Assembly (NCBI GenBank): GCA_910578885.1
Contig: CAJTSH010000002.1
Location: 94,034 to 158,033 of the forward strand
Reading direction: 5' to 3'
DNA: 64,000 nucleotides
DNA from: an uncultured Lachnospiraceae bacterium
GTDB lineage: Bacteria; Bacillota; Clostridia; Lachnospirales; Lachnospiraceae
Both the position numbers and the translations under genes were made by a program. The notes below the pieces were generated by a model. That model did not search any database. It was not told the origin of the DNA and was given only the letters and a program-made list of their open reading frames with translations. How positions within the stretch are numbered: the stretch's first letter is position 1; each line of letters begins with the position of its first letter. Shown piece after piece: positions 44,644-53,973 of the stretch.

Positions 44644-45153
44644 ATGGAAAATATTATTTTAATCGGTATGCCAGGAGCCGGAAAAAGTACAGTAGGGGTA
44701 GTATTGGCAAAAATCTTGGGCTTTGATTTCGTAGATTCTGATATTGTAATACAGCGGCAGGTGGGAAAGCGTCTGTGTGATATTTTGGAGGAAGAGGGGC
44801 TGGAAGCCTTTTTGGAGACAGAGAACAGGATTAATTCAGGGCTGAACTTGAAGAAAACCGTGATTGCGACAGGTGGAAGCGTGGTATATGGAAAAGAGGC
44901 AATGGCACATTTGAAATCCATTGGGGCAGTGATATACCTGCAATTATCCTGTGCCGCCGTCGAACGGCGTCTTGGAGATTTGAAGCGCCGCGGAGTGGCG
45001 ATGAAAGAGGGAGAGAGTTTGCGTGAATTATACGAGGAGCGCAGTGATTTGTATGAAAAATATGCGGATTATATATTGGATTGCAATAATTTGACAATAG
45101 AAGAGACGATTGCGCAGGCAGTAGAGCTTTGCCGTTCAATAGCAGAAGTTTAG
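44644..45153 (+). CDS. aroK: Shikimate kinase
   Basis: This 169-residue P-loop kinase makes shikimate-3-phosphate for aromatic amino-acid synthesis. Walker A is GMPGAGKST, the substrate DSD motif lies in FVDSDIVI, followed by FLETENRI and the GGS shikimate loop ATGGSVVY. ATG 44644 is used; GGAGG lies 11 nt upstream and AGAAGG just before it. An in-frame TTG at 44626 overlaps the GGAGG. Apparently transcribed alone. Confidence 0.93.
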   Translation: MENIILIGMPGAGKSTVGVVLAKILGFDFVDSDIVIQRQVGKRLCDILEEEGLEAFLETENRINSGLNLKKTVIATGGSVVYGKEAMAHLKSIGAVIYLQLSCAAVERRLGDLKRRGVAMKEGESLRELYEERSDLYEKYADYILDCNNLTIEETIAQAVELCRSIAEV

Positions 45154-45467
45154 ATAAAAAATATCATTTATCCTAGCATGAATTTGCCGGAATGGTAAAT
45201 ACTATAGCTTATGAAAATCCCGTTTTTGGATTCTCATAATAAAGTAATCGGATCAGTCGTAACAAAAAGACGGGAAATGAATAAGATATATGAAGAGGTT
45301 CTATACAAACAGGACATTGGAGGCGATGGAGAGTGAATTATGCGTTTCTTTGGTTTACAAGAAATAGAGAATGGATTATAATGTAATTTAATGGGAAAAG
45401 AAAAGTGGATTTTTATCAAAAGTTACAATATTATATATTTTTTGTAAAAAATGCCAATGAAATTCGC
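45154..45467. other. AT-rich intergenic region before murA
   Basis: No plausible ORF, RNA gene or clear terminator for aroK was seen here. The stretch is AT-rich, with T and A runs near 45415-45455, and leads into the murA promoter. Confidence 0.5.
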
Positions 45468-45497
45468 TTGACAAAAGAGTGAAATAATTACTATAAT
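45468..45497 (+). promoter_or_regulatory. murA promoter
   Basis: Consensus TTGACA (45468-45473), 18-bp spacer, consensus TATAAT (45492-45497). The ATG follows 53 nt later. Confidence 0.8.
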
Positions 45498-45550
45498 GTT
45501 GTGTTCGTATAGAGTGTGATTGATTTGAAATTTCGTATAGAGGTGCAGTA

Positions 45551-46843
45551 ATGGAACAGTATGTGATCAAAGGCGGTAATCCTCTGGTTGGTGAAGTCGA
45601 GATAAGCGGTGCAAAAAATGCGGCGCTTGCAATTCTCGCTGCGGCAATCATGACCGATGAGACTGTAACAATAGATAATTTACCAAATGTCCGTGATATC
45701 AATGTATTACTTGATGCAATGGAAGGGATAGGTGCGAAGATAGAGCGTCTGGATACGCACAAGGTAAGGCTCAATGGTTCGACGATTCATGATTTGACCG
45801 TAGCATATGAATATATTAAGAAGATTCGGGCTTCGTACTATCTGCTGGGGGCGTTGCTTGGCAAATACCGCAGAGCCGAAGTGGCGCTTCCTGGAGGCTG
45901 TGATATCGGAAGCCGGCCGATTGACCTTCATCTGAAAGGATTCCGCGCATTGGGTGCACATGTGGACATTCAGCATGGACTGATTACTGCATCTGCAGAG
46001 AAGCTGGTTGGCGGACATATCTATCTGGATAAGGTGTCGGTAGGGGCAACTATCAATATTATGATGGCAGCGGCGATGGCAGAGGGTAAGACGATTATCG
46101 AGAATGCTGCGAAGGAGCCGCATGTCGTAGATGTGGCTAACTTCTTAAATAGTATGGGCGCAAGAATCCGCGGTGCGGGAACAGATGTTATCCGCATTGT
46201 AGGCGTGGAGCAGCTTCATAAGACAGAATATTCGATTATACCGGATCAGATAGAGGCGGGAACCTTTATGTTTGCAGCAGCCGCAACGAAGGGGGACGTG
46301 ACGGTAAAGAATGTCATCCCGAAGCATTTAGAGGCAACTACGGCAAAGCTTTTAGAGGTTGGCTGTGAGGTGGAAGAATTGGATGATGCGGTTCGTGTAG
46401 TTGCGTCGAAGCCGCTGAACCATACACAGGTTACAACACTTCCGTACCCGGGATTTCCGACTGACATGCAGCCGCAGATGTCTGTGGTTTTAGCAGTTGC
46501 ACAGGGAACCAGTACAGTAACGGAGAGCATTTTTGAAAACAGGTTCAAGTATGTGGATGAATTGACGCGTATGGGCGCTCAGATTAAGGTAGAGAGCAAT
46601 ATTGCGATTATCACCGGAGTGAATGGTTATACCGGCGCAAGAGTCAGCGCACCGGATCTTCGCGCGGGGGCGGCGCTTGTAATTGCAGGGCTGGCGGCAG
46701 ACGGGGTAACCGTTATAGACGATATTCAGTACATTCAGCGTGGATATGAGAATTTTGAGGGTAAATTGTCAGAACTTGGCGCACAGATAGAAAGAGTAAG
46801 TTCCGAAAAAGAAATTCAGAAATTTCGTTTGAAAATATCATAA
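45551..46843 (+). CDS. murA: UDP-N-acetylglucosamine 1-carboxyvinyltransferase
   Basis: This 430-residue EPSP-synthase-fold enzyme adds enolpyruvate to UDP-GlcNAc, the first committed peptidoglycan step. Substrate-binding ISGAKNAALAIL is at the N-terminus, and the active-site Cys is Cys117 in LPGGCDIGSRP, so fosfomycin sensitivity is expected. DLRAGAALVIAGL is the conserved C-terminal block. GAGGTG precedes the ATG. Full length, own promoter and terminator. Confidence 0.97.
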   Translation: MEQYVIKGGNPLVGEVEISGAKNAALAILAAAIMTDETVTIDNLPNVRDINVLLDAMEGIGAKIERLDTHKVRLNGSTIHDLTVAYEYIKKIRASYYLLGALLGKYRRAEVALPGGCDIGSRPIDLHLKGFRALGAHVDIQHGLITASAEKLVGGHIYLDKVSVGATINIMMAAAMAEGKTIIENAAKEPHVVDVANFLNSMGARIRGAGTDVIRIVGVEQLHKTEYSIIPDQIEAGTFMFAAAATKGDVTVKNVIPKHLEATTAKLLEVGCEVEELDDAVRVVASKPLNHTQVTTLPYPGFPTDMQPQMSVVLAVAQGTSTVTESIFENRFKYVDELTRMGAQIKVESNIAIITGVNGYTGARVSAPDLRAGAALVIAGLAADGVTVIDDIQYIQRGYENFEGKLSELGAQIERVSSEKEIQKFRLKIS

Positions 46844-46848
46844 AAGAG

Positions 46849-46883
46849 AGAGCTGTCCGCCAGATGGGTGAACAGCTCTTTTC
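46849..46883. terminator. Terminator between murA and the HD-GYP gene
   Basis: 8-bp stem AGAGCTGT/ACAGCTCT (46849-46856, 46872-46879), followed by TTTTC on the plus strand. The minus strand also ends in T-rich sequence, serving both convergent genes. Confidence 0.7.
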
Positions 46884-46895
46884 TACGTGTCAATA

Positions 46896-48011
46896 TTAAA
46901 TCAGAGATTTGATAAATAACGGGCTTTTATCTAAATCAATACAATCGCCGTCATCTAACTGAACCAACGGCTTGGATAAACGGTTGCGGTTCAAGAGTAC
47001 AATCTTGGCGCTTCTGCCGTCGCTTAGCATAACCCGGTTATTTTGATAAGTCGTTGCGATTCGTTCTAAGAAAGTCAGTATGTATTTCGGTTTGTATTTC
47101 TGGAAACCGTCTTTTTCAAATTCTGCAATTACCTGAAACGGACAGAGCGGCTCCCGATAAGAACGGGCAGCAGTCATTGCGTCGTAAACATCGGCAATGG
47201 ATATAATAAGCGCATAGTCATCAATTTCGTTCATGGTAATTCCCATAGGATAGCCGGAACCGTCGCAGCGTTCGTGATGCATCAGAGCAGCTTTCTTGAC
47301 ATGGGAATCTAACGGCTGGTTCTTTAAAATATCATAACCATACTGTGGATGCTGCTTAATCAGCGCAAATTCTTCGTCTGTAAGCTTTGTCTCCTTGTTC
47401 AGAATTTCATCAGGAATTTTTGTTTTGCCGATGTCGTGCAGTAATCCGGCTAAAGTAAGCGTGTCAAGCTCTTCCTCGGAAAAATTCAGCCAAGTGCCGA
47501 TCATTCTGGAAATCAGTGCGACATTCAGACTGTGGGCATACGTGCTGTCATTGTCCATGCGCATGTTATGCAGCATATCAAAGAACTCTATCGAAGTACT
47601 CTGGGAACCGAGCAGAGAAGCCGTCTCCCGCAGCAGAACGTCCTTATTCATAGTGCCGCCTGAATTGAGAAAGGCGGCAAAGCATGACTTCAAATCATTC
47701 GTGCGCAGTGTAAAATCTACCTGAAACCGCTGGAACTGAGGACTGTTCTTTACTTTTTGAGAATAAGATGCTTTTGCAAGAACTCCGTCATCCGGCGTCT
47801 GCGGCTTGGCTAAAGTGCCGGAGCTTATGGGAGGAGGAGCAGCTTTGATGTCCTGAATCTGTACCAATTTAATCCCATAGAAATCAATTCTGGAAATCAT
47901 TTTATTGGTCAGCTCGCTATTCTCTTTGACAATGACTTGTCCATTCGGTGTCATGACCGGCGCTGCAGTTATCATGCCCGGCTGTAATTCCTTAATCTGA
48001 TATTCTTTCAT
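46896..48011 (-). CDS. HD-GYP domain cyclic di-GMP phosphodiesterase
   Basis: This 371-residue soluble protein has an HD-GYP domain at about 150-320. The HD signature is LLHDIGKTKIP and the GYP signature HHERCDGSGYP, both complete, so hydrolysis of cyclic di-GMP is expected. The N-terminal 140 residues begin EYQIKELQPGMITAAPV, the usual DUF3391-like lead-in. The C-terminus is a small beta-rich segment (MLSDGRSAKIVLLNRN). The start at 48011 is preferred to 48050 because of the family start. It counters the GGDEF enzyme encoded at 16478. Confidence 0.93.
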   Translation of the reverse strand: MKEYQIKELQPGMITAAPVMTPNGQVIVKENSELTNKMISRIDFYGIKLVQIQDIKAAPPPISSGTLAKPQTPDDGVLAKASYSQKVKNSPQFQRFQVDFTLRTNDLKSCFAAFLNSGGTMNKDVLLRETASLLGSQSTSIEFFDMLHNMRMDNDSTYAHSLNVALISRMIGTWLNFSEEELDTLTLAGLLHDIGKTKIPDEILNKETKLTDEEFALIKQHPQYGYDILKNQPLDSHVKKAALMHHERCDGSGYPMGITMNEIDDYALIISIADVYDAMTAARSYREPLCPFQVIAEFEKDGFQKYKPKYILTFLERIATTYQNNRVMLSDGRSAKIVLLNRNRLSKPLVQLDDGDCIDLDKSPLFIKSLI

Positions 48012-48105
48012 ATTTGTAAAAACCCCATTTTCATAACATAAAAAGACCATATAACTAGTATAGTATTATGGTAATAAAAGGTCAACAGAAAAAAAACAAT
48101 AAGCC

Positions 48106-48134
48106 TTGACTTTTTATTGAAATAGGTGTATTTT
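48106..48134 (+). promoter_or_regulatory. metK promoter
   Basis: TTGACT (48106-48111), 17-bp spacer, TATTTT (48129-48134). It lies upstream of the SAM riboswitch; the -10 is weak. Confidence 0.55.
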
Positions 48135-48204
48135 AACAACTAGAGGTTTTAAATTTCATATTGCTACATCGTGATGTTTCTATTTATATGGTACATTGCA
48201 ATTT

Positions 48205-48303
48205 CTCTTATTCAGAGTGATGGAGATACATAGGATCGGTGAAGTCACGGCAACCCCAGAGATGGAAGGTGCCCGCCTGAGCGAGTAAGTCGAACAATAA
48301 GAG
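48205..48303 (+). ncRNA. SAM-I (S-box) riboswitch
   Basis: The P1 arms CTCTTATT and AATAAGAG (48205-48212, 48296-48303) enclose the S-box core: CAGAGTGATGGAGA, the kink-turn/pseudoknot part GGTGAAGTCACGGCAACC, and the GGAAGGTGCC strand. SAM binding would stabilise P1 and allow the terminator at 48338 to form, lowering metK transcription when SAM is plentiful. Location directly before metK supports this. Confidence 0.92.
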
Positions 48304-48337
48304 GATTTGATTTTAGTTTAATTGTTATAACTATCGG

Positions 48338-48366
48338 GTCCGCTTGTTTTTCAAGCGGACTTTTTT
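48338..48366 (+). terminator. Riboswitch-controlled terminator
   Basis: Perfect 9-bp stem GTCCGCTTG/CAAGCGGAC (48338-48346, 48352-48360) with a T5 loop and six T after it, just before the metK ribosome site. Confidence 0.9.
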
Positions 48367-48388
48367 AACGAATGAAAGGAGACTACAT

Positions 48389-49576
48389 ATGGAAAAACGC
48401 TTGTTCACATCGGAATCAGTAACAGAGGGTCATCCCGATAAAGTGTGCGATGCAGTTTCGGATGCAATTCTGGATGCATGTATGGCGCAGGACCCGCAGA
48501 GCCGCGTGGCGTGTGAGGCAGCATGTTGTACGGGCTTTGTGTTGGTGACGGGAGAAATCACAACAAAAGCACAATTGGATATTCCTGCCATTGTGAGAAA
48601 TACGGTAAATGAAATCGGTTATGATCATGCGGAAACCGGCTTTGACGGACATACTTGTGCAGTCATGGTCGCATTGGACCAGCAGTCCGCAGACATTGCG
48701 ATGGGCGTAGACCAAGCATTGGAAGCAAGAGAAAATAAAATGTCCGATGAGCAGATTGAAGCCATCGGAGCAGGGGATCAGGGAATGATGTTTGGTTATG
48801 CAACCAATGAAACCGAAGAATACATGCCGTATCCGATTTCGCTTGCGCATAAATTGGCATTGCAGCTTGCAAAAGTGAGAAAAGACGGAACCTTGAAATA
48901 TTTAAGGCCGGACGGAAAATCTCAGGTGTCTGTAGAGTATGACGAAAATGGCAAGCCAAAGAGATTAGAAGCAGTGGTGCTTTCAACACAGCACGACGAG
49001 AATGTGACGCAGGAACAGATTCATGCAGATATCAGGAAGTATGTTTTTGATCCGGTACTTCCGGTGGAATTAGTGGATGGAGATACCAAGTTCTTTATCA
49101 ATCCGACGGGACGTTTTGTCATCGGCGGACCTCACGGAGACGCCGGTTTAACGGGACGCAAAATCATTGTGGATACCTATGGCGGGTATGCCCGTCACGG
49201 CGGCGGTGCATTTTCGGGCAAAGATTGTACGAAGGTTGACCGTTCAGCGGCATATGCGGCGCGTTATGTTGCAAAGAACTTGGTTGCGGCAGGATTGGCA
49301 GAGCGGTGCGAGATTCAGTTATCTTATGCAATCGGCGTGGCACAGCCTACGTCGATTATGGCGGATACCTTCGGAACAGGAAAAGTTTCCGATGACAAGC
49401 TGGTTGAAATTATTCGTGAGAATTTCGATCTCCGTCCGGCAGGCATTATCAAAATGCTGGATCTGAGAAGACCGATTTACAGACCGACAGCGGCTTATGG
49501 ACATTTTGGACGGAATGATCTGAATCTTCCGTGGGAAGCATTAGATAAGGCGGATGATTTGAAGAAATATTTATAA
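48389..49576 (+). CDS. metK: S-adenosylmethionine synthetase
   Basis: This 395-residue enzyme makes SAM from methionine and ATP. Conserved blocks are EGHPDKVCDAVSDAILD at the start, GAGDQGMMFGYATNET, and the phosphate-binding GGAFSGKDCTKVDRS. The ATG at 48389 has GGAG upstream; the longer in-frame TTG at 48344 lies inside the terminator and is not a start. Controlled by the S-box leader. Confidence 0.97.
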   Translation: MEKRLFTSESVTEGHPDKVCDAVSDAILDACMAQDPQSRVACEAACCTGFVLVTGEITTKAQLDIPAIVRNTVNEIGYDHAETGFDGHTCAVMVALDQQSADIAMGVDQALEARENKMSDEQIEAIGAGDQGMMFGYATNETEEYMPYPISLAHKLALQLAKVRKDGTLKYLRPDGKSQVSVEYDENGKPKRLEAVVLSTQHDENVTQEQIHADIRKYVFDPVLPVELVDGDTKFFINPTGRFVIGGPHGDAGLTGRKIIVDTYGGYARHGGGAFSGKDCTKVDRSAAYAARYVAKNLVAAGLAERCEIQLSYAIGVAQPTSIMADTFGTGKVSDDKLVEIIRENFDLRPAGIIKMLDLRRPIYRPTAAYGHFGRNDLNLPWEALDKADDLKKYL

Positions 49577-49683
49577 GCAGCCATTCTGCCGTCACTGGAA
49601 CGACTAAAGAGAGTGAACAGTAACACACTTTATGAAAGTTTTAGAATTATTTCTGGAAATTTCATGGGAAAAAACGGAATTCA

Positions 49684-49725
49684 TGCTATAATGGGTCATG
49701 AGAGCGCAGGCTCTCATGACTTTTT
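49684..49725 (+). promoter_or_regulatory. Extended -10 promoter overlapping a terminator-like hairpin
   Basis: TGC-TATAAT (49684-49692) is an extended -10 box with no good -35. A perfect 11-bp stem (49695-49705, 49710-49720, loop GCAG) followed by five T begins 2 nt after it. It may end metK transcription, or form in transcripts starting here and attenuate the two-component genes. The sequence just after resembles the start of the multi-hairpin repeat. Confidence 0.5.
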
Positions 49726-49771
49726 GTATGCACAGGATTGCATAAGCTGCATGGTGAGTAGGAGAGGCAAA

Positions 49772-51262
49772 ATGAAGCTCAAAACAAGACTGATTATATC
49801 ATTTTGTATCATTATATTTGTCCCGATGGGGCTGATGGCGTGTTCGCTCTATGGATTTCAGCGTTTTCAGCTTCGGGAGATTGCACAGACATACGGAATG
49901 GGGGAGAGCAGTGATTACACCTATCTGACGAATTCTACGCAGCTGCTGAACCGATATACGAAACAGATTTGTCAAGAGCTTTTGACAGTGGCGGAAGAGG
50001 ATACGGTGAAATTGGAGGATTTCACATATCTGGAGGAGATGAATAGCAGACTTTTGGGGAAATACTCGTTTCTTTTGGTGCGCAAGGACAATGCCATTAT
50101 TTTTAAAGGAGGCGGAGATGCAAAGATATCTGCGGATACGCTTCCGGCTTACGGAGAGGGAGACGCCAGTCCCGATTCCCGCTATTTTTTGAACGGGGAT
50201 ACGCAGTCTCTGGTGAAGCAGATTGATTTTATCTATGAGGATAACTCCCAAGGATCTTTGTTTGTTGTGACTTCCATTCAGGGATTGCTGCCGGAGATGA
50301 AGGGATTATTGATTGATGTTATAATCTCTGTGCTGCTGATTCTGGTGCTGACCGCGGCAATGCTGACAATCTGGATTTACAAGGGTATTATCGGGCCGAT
50401 TAAAAAATTGGAAACGGCAGCGCAGAACATTAAAGAAGGGAATCTGGATTTTGAGGTGGAGGCGGAAAAAGAGGACGAGATTGGAAGCCTTTGCAACAAT
50501 TTTGAACAGATGCGCAAGCGTCTGAAGGAATCCACCGAGGAGAAGCTGGTCAACGAGAAAGAAAGCAAGGCATTGATCAGTAATATAGCCCATGATTTGA
50601 AGACGCCGATTACTGCAGTGAAGGGATATGCGGAAGGTCTGCTGGACGGCGTGGCGGATACGCCGGAGAAGATGGACAAGTATATTCGGACAATCTACAA
50701 CAAGGCAAACGAGATTGATCTGCTGTTGAATGAGCTGACATTATATTCCAAGATTGATACAAATCGAATTCCATATAATTTTAATAAGATAAATGTAGCG
50801 GAATATTTTGATGACTGCATTGAGGAAATCGGATTGGATTTAGAGGCAAAAAATATCGGATTATCTTATTTTAACTATGCGGAGGATGATATTTTAATTA
50901 TTGCAGATCCGGAGCAGTTAAAGCGCGTCATTCATAATATTATCGGAAATTCCATCAAATATCTGGACAAATCAAAGGGTTTTATCAATATCAGAGTCAA
51001 AGATGTGGGAGATTTTATCCAGATAGAGATTGAGGATAATGGAAAGGGGATTTCATCGAAGGATCTGCCGTATATTTTTGACCGGTTTTATCGGGCGGAT
51101 TCCTCAAGGAATTCTGCGACGGGAGGCAGCGGGATTGGTCTTTCCATTGTAAAGAAGATTATTGAAGACCACGGCGGTAAGATATGGGCGACGAGTAAGG
51201 AGGCAACAGGTACAATCATGTATTTAGTGCTGAGAAAATATCAGGAGGTAATCAATGAGTAA
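49772..51262 (+). CDS. Sensor histidine kinase (HAMP-HisKA-HATPase)
   Basis: This 496-residue membrane kinase has TM1 near residues 8-26 (LIISFCIIIFVPMGLMAC), an extracytoplasmic sensor of about 150 residues, and TM2 (DVIISVLLILVLTAAMLTIW). A HAMP domain, HisKA box ISNIAHDLKTPITAVKGYA and ATPase motifs NIIGNSIKYLD, EDNGKGIS and GGSGIGLSIV follow. Its stop overlaps the response-regulator start by 8 nt. The signal is unknown. The start at 49772 (MKLKTRL) follows AGGAGAGG and gives a normal signal anchor; the longer frame to 49613 crosses the hairpin. Confidence 0.92.
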   Translation: MKLKTRLIISFCIIIFVPMGLMACSLYGFQRFQLREIAQTYGMGESSDYTYLTNSTQLLNRYTKQICQELLTVAEEDTVKLEDFTYLEEMNSRLLGKYSFLLVRKDNAIIFKGGGDAKISADTLPAYGEGDASPDSRYFLNGDTQSLVKQIDFIYEDNSQGSLFVVTSIQGLLPEMKGLLIDVIISVLLILVLTAAMLTIWIYKGIIGPIKKLETAAQNIKEGNLDFEVEAEKEDEIGSLCNNFEQMRKRLKESTEEKLVNEKESKALISNIAHDLKTPITAVKGYAEGLLDGVADTPEKMDKYIRTIYNKANEIDLLLNELTLYSKIDTNRIPYNFNKINVAEYFDDCIEEIGLDLEAKNIGLSYFNYAEDDILIIADPEQLKRVIHNIIGNSIKYLDKSKGFINIRVKDVGDFIQIEIEDNGKGISSKDLPYIFDRFYRADSSRNSATGGSGIGLSIVKKIIEDHGGKIWATSKEATGTIMYLVLRKYQEVINE

Positions 51263-51944
51263 AGTATTGATTGTGGAGGACGAGATAGCAATTGCAGAGC
51301 TGGAGAAGGATTATCTGGAACTGAGCGGATTTGAGGTGGAGATAGAGGGCTCCGGCAAAGATGGCCTGACAAGAGCCCTGACAGAAGAGTTTGATATGTT
51401 CATTCTGGACTTAATGCTGCCGGGGATGGATGGTTTTGAAATCTGTAAAAAAATCCGGGAGGTAAAAAACACGCCGATTCTGATGGTATCGGCAAAGAAG
51501 GACGATATCGACAAAATCCGGGGGCTGGGACTTGGTGCGGATGATTATATCACCAAGCCGTTTTCTCCGAGTGAGCTGGTAGCAAGGGTAAAGGCACATC
51601 TGGCAAGATATGAGAGGCTGATTGGCAGCAACGCGCAGGAAAACGACATTATTGAGATTCGCGGAATTAAGATAGACAAGACGGCGCGGAGAGTGTGGGT
51701 AAATGAAGAGGAAAAGCCGTTTACCACAAAGGAGTTTGATTTGCTGGTATTTCTTGCCCAGAATCCGAACCATGTCTTTACGAAGGAAGAGCTTTTTAAG
51801 GAAATTTGGGACATGGAGTCGATTGGAGATATCGCAACGGTTACAGTGCATATCAAGAAGATTCGTGAAAAGATTGAGATGAATACGGCAAAACCACAGT
51901 ATATTGAGACAATCTGGGGCGTGGGGTATCGATTTAAACTGTAA
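51255..51944 (+). CDS. OmpR/PhoB-family response regulator
   Basis: This 229-residue regulator has a receiver domain (phospho-Asp in FILDLMLPGMDG, Lys in DYITKPFSPSEL) and a C-terminal winged helix (FTTKEFDLLVFLAQNPNHVFTKEELFKEIW, TVTVHIKKIREKIE). It forms a two-component pair with the overlapping upstream kinase gene. Its targets are unknown. Confidence 0.95.
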   Translation: MSKVLIVEDEIAIAELEKDYLELSGFEVEIEGSGKDGLTRALTEEFDMFILDLMLPGMDGFEICKKIREVKNTPILMVSAKKDDIDKIRGLGLGADDYITKPFSPSELVARVKAHLARYERLIGSNAQENDIIEIRGIKIDKTARRVWVNEEEKPFTTKEFDLLVFLAQNPNHVFTKEELFKEIWDMESIGDIATVTVHIKKIREKIEMNTAKPQYIETIWGVGYRFKL

Positions 51945-51985
51945 GAGAAACAGGATAAATTGCGAAGCATGTTATGGAGGTTTGC

Positions 51986-52693
51986 GTGAATATTTCAGAG
52001 CACATAATATATGAAGATGAAGCGATTATTGTCTGCTATAAGACTGCAGGAGTGCCTGTGCAGTCGAACCGCGTGGGAGAGCAGGATATGGGAAGTCTGC
52101 TGCGGAATTACCTGGCGGCAAAAGGTGAGGTACCTTATATCGGCTTTGTGCATCGTCTGGATCAGCCGGTAGAGGGCGTTATGGTTTTTGCCAAGACAAA
52201 GGAAGCTGCTGCAGCGCTTAGCAGGCAGATGCGGGAAAAAGATATTGATAAATATTACTATGCGGTAGTTTGCGGAACGGTTTCGGAGAAAGAGGGAACG
52301 CTGATAGATTTTCTGCTGAGGGATGGGAGGAGTAATACTTCATCCGTTGTGACTGAACAAACGCCGGGAGCCAAAAAGGCAATCCTGCATTATGACCTGT
52401 TGGCAAGGGAAGAGCAGCCGGCGAGAAGCCTTGTACGGATACGGCTTGATACCGGCCGTCATCACCAGATACGGGTGCAGTTTGCACATGCGGGATGCCC
52501 GCTTTCCGGCGACCGGAAATATAATCAGACCGGAGAAAAAATGAGGGGAAATATTGCGCTTTGTTCGTATCGGATAGAATTTGCGCATCCAATAACCGGA
52601 AAACGGATTGCTTACGAGATTGCGCCAAAAGGTCTGGGGTTTTCGTATTTTGTAAAAAATGGAAATATTCCAAACAGAATTGGCATAGAATAA
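51986..52693 (+). CDS. RluA-family pseudouridine synthase
   Basis: This 235-residue enzyme isomerises uridine in rRNA or tRNA. The catalytic motif is FVHRLDQPVEGVMVFAKT; the usual form is HRLDxxTSG, so VEG is a variant, while Asp is kept. ARSLVRIRLDTGRHHQIRVQFAHAGCPLSGD is the second signature. No S4 domain. GTG 51986 sits 5 nt after GGAGG; the ATG at 51974 lies before that site. Confidence 0.88.
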   Translation: MNISEHIIYEDEAIIVCYKTAGVPVQSNRVGEQDMGSLLRNYLAAKGEVPYIGFVHRLDQPVEGVMVFAKTKEAAAALSRQMREKDIDKYYYAVVCGTVSEKEGTLIDFLLRDGRSNTSSVVTEQTPGAKKAILHYDLLAREEQPARSLVRIRLDTGRHHQIRVQFAHAGCPLSGDRKYNQTGEKMRGNIALCSYRIEFAHPITGKRIAYEIAPKGLGFSYFVKNGNIPNRIGIE

Positions 52694-52752
52694 CAGTCTG
52701 GTTCTTCCGGCAAAATGGGATAAGAACTACAGGCGGCGGACATACTTTTTCT

Positions 52753-53823
52753 ATGAAGAAAAGAATAGAAAAACCGTGGTCGGATATAGTTTTTTTAATA
52801 GGAATTACAATCGCGGTATACCTTGGAATCAGGTATTTGCTTCCGCTTGTATTTCCTTTTTTATTGGCGTTACTATTTGCTGCCATACTAAATCCGCTCG
52901 TAAAAAAATTAGAAAACAAAATAAAGCTGCCGAGAGGACTGTTAAGTTTTCTGGTGGTTATACTTGCACTTATTGTTATAGGAGTACCGGTGATATGGCT
53001 GGTCTATAAGCTGATACGGGAATTTTGCAGCCTGATTGGAGGATACAAAAGTTGGAAGGGGGAAGCAGAGCAAATCTGGTGCATGTGCTGCGAGCGCATT
53101 GAACAGATTAGCGGTATCAAGGCAGCAACCGTTATAAGCTGGGGGAACGGAAGAGCAAATTCCATAATGACAAACATGGAGGAAAAGGTAGTGCCGTTCT
53201 TGATGGATTGTTCCATCAATGGATTGAAGGGGATTGCAGGATTTTTCTGGAAATTCCTTGTTACTATGGTGGCGACAGTGCTGACACTTACCGATTTTCC
53301 AAAATTTCGGGAGAGATTTCTTCGGACAAAACCAGGGAAAATTATCGGACGGCTAGGGAAAAATACCATGCATGCCGGAGGCGCTTATTTGAAAGCCCAG
53401 TTCATCATCTTTGGAATCGTGAGTGCAATCTGTGTGGTAGGACTGTTTCTGACGGGAAACAGGTATGCGCTGTTAGCAGGTGTTGGGATTGGTTTTTGTG
53501 ATGCGCTTCCGTTTGTTGGAACAGGAATTATTTTTGTTCCCTGGTTGATTTTAAAGCTCTTTCAGGGAGAATATCTTTTTGCGGTAGTCTATGGCGTGCT
53601 CTATATCGTCTGTAACATTACAAGGGAATTCTTAGAGCCGAAGTTGGTAGGCAAGGGGCTTGGAATCCATCCTTTGTCAGTAATTATCAGTCTTTATGTA
53701 GGGATGTGCGTCTTTGGAGGGCTTGGAATTTTATTAGGTCCGCTCTCGGCTCTTCTGATATGGGAGTGTTATCAGATGCGTCAGGAATATGAAAGGCAAT
53801 ATGGGGAGGAGACGGAGGAATAA
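52753..53823 (+). CDS. AI-2E/YtvI-family membrane protein
   Basis: This 356-residue protein has about eight membrane helices, of the AI-2E transporter family that includes the sporulation protein YtvI. The N-terminal PLVFPFLLALLFAAILNPLVKKLE, central SINGLKGIAGFFWKFLVTMVATVLTLTDFPKFRERF, and C-terminal DALPFVGTGIIFVPW and GPLSALLIW blocks are typical. The substrate is unknown. Start ATG 52753 (MKKRIEKPW) is chosen because the upstream frame overlaps the RluA gene; its ribosome site is poor, so translation may be coupled. Confidence 0.85.
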   Translation: MKKRIEKPWSDIVFLIGITIAVYLGIRYLLPLVFPFLLALLFAAILNPLVKKLENKIKLPRGLLSFLVVILALIVIGVPVIWLVYKLIREFCSLIGGYKSWKGEAEQIWCMCCERIEQISGIKAATVISWGNGRANSIMTNMEEKVVPFLMDCSINGLKGIAGFFWKFLVTMVATVLTLTDFPKFRERFLRTKPGKIIGRLGKNTMHAGGAYLKAQFIIFGIVSAICVVGLFLTGNRYALLAGVGIGFCDALPFVGTGIIFVPWLILKLFQGEYLFAVVYGVLYIVCNITREFLEPKLVGKGLGIHPLSVIISLYVGMCVFGGLGILLGPLSALLIWECYQMRQEYERQYGEETEE

Positions 53824-53973
53824 AATATCTGTTCTCATGACTGCCAAGTTAAAAAATTCTTCGTTGATACAGTAGATAAACATTCTTCTATACGTTATAA
53901 TAGATGAAAGTACGCACCCATTCCATGACGGAGAGAATGCGTATAAAATATGGAAGAAAGAGAAGGTAATGGG

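Noticed and set aside
48344..48388. N-terminal extension of MetK
   Set aside because: The extra codons are the terminator stem and loop of the riboswitch; the family start and ribosome site are at 48389.
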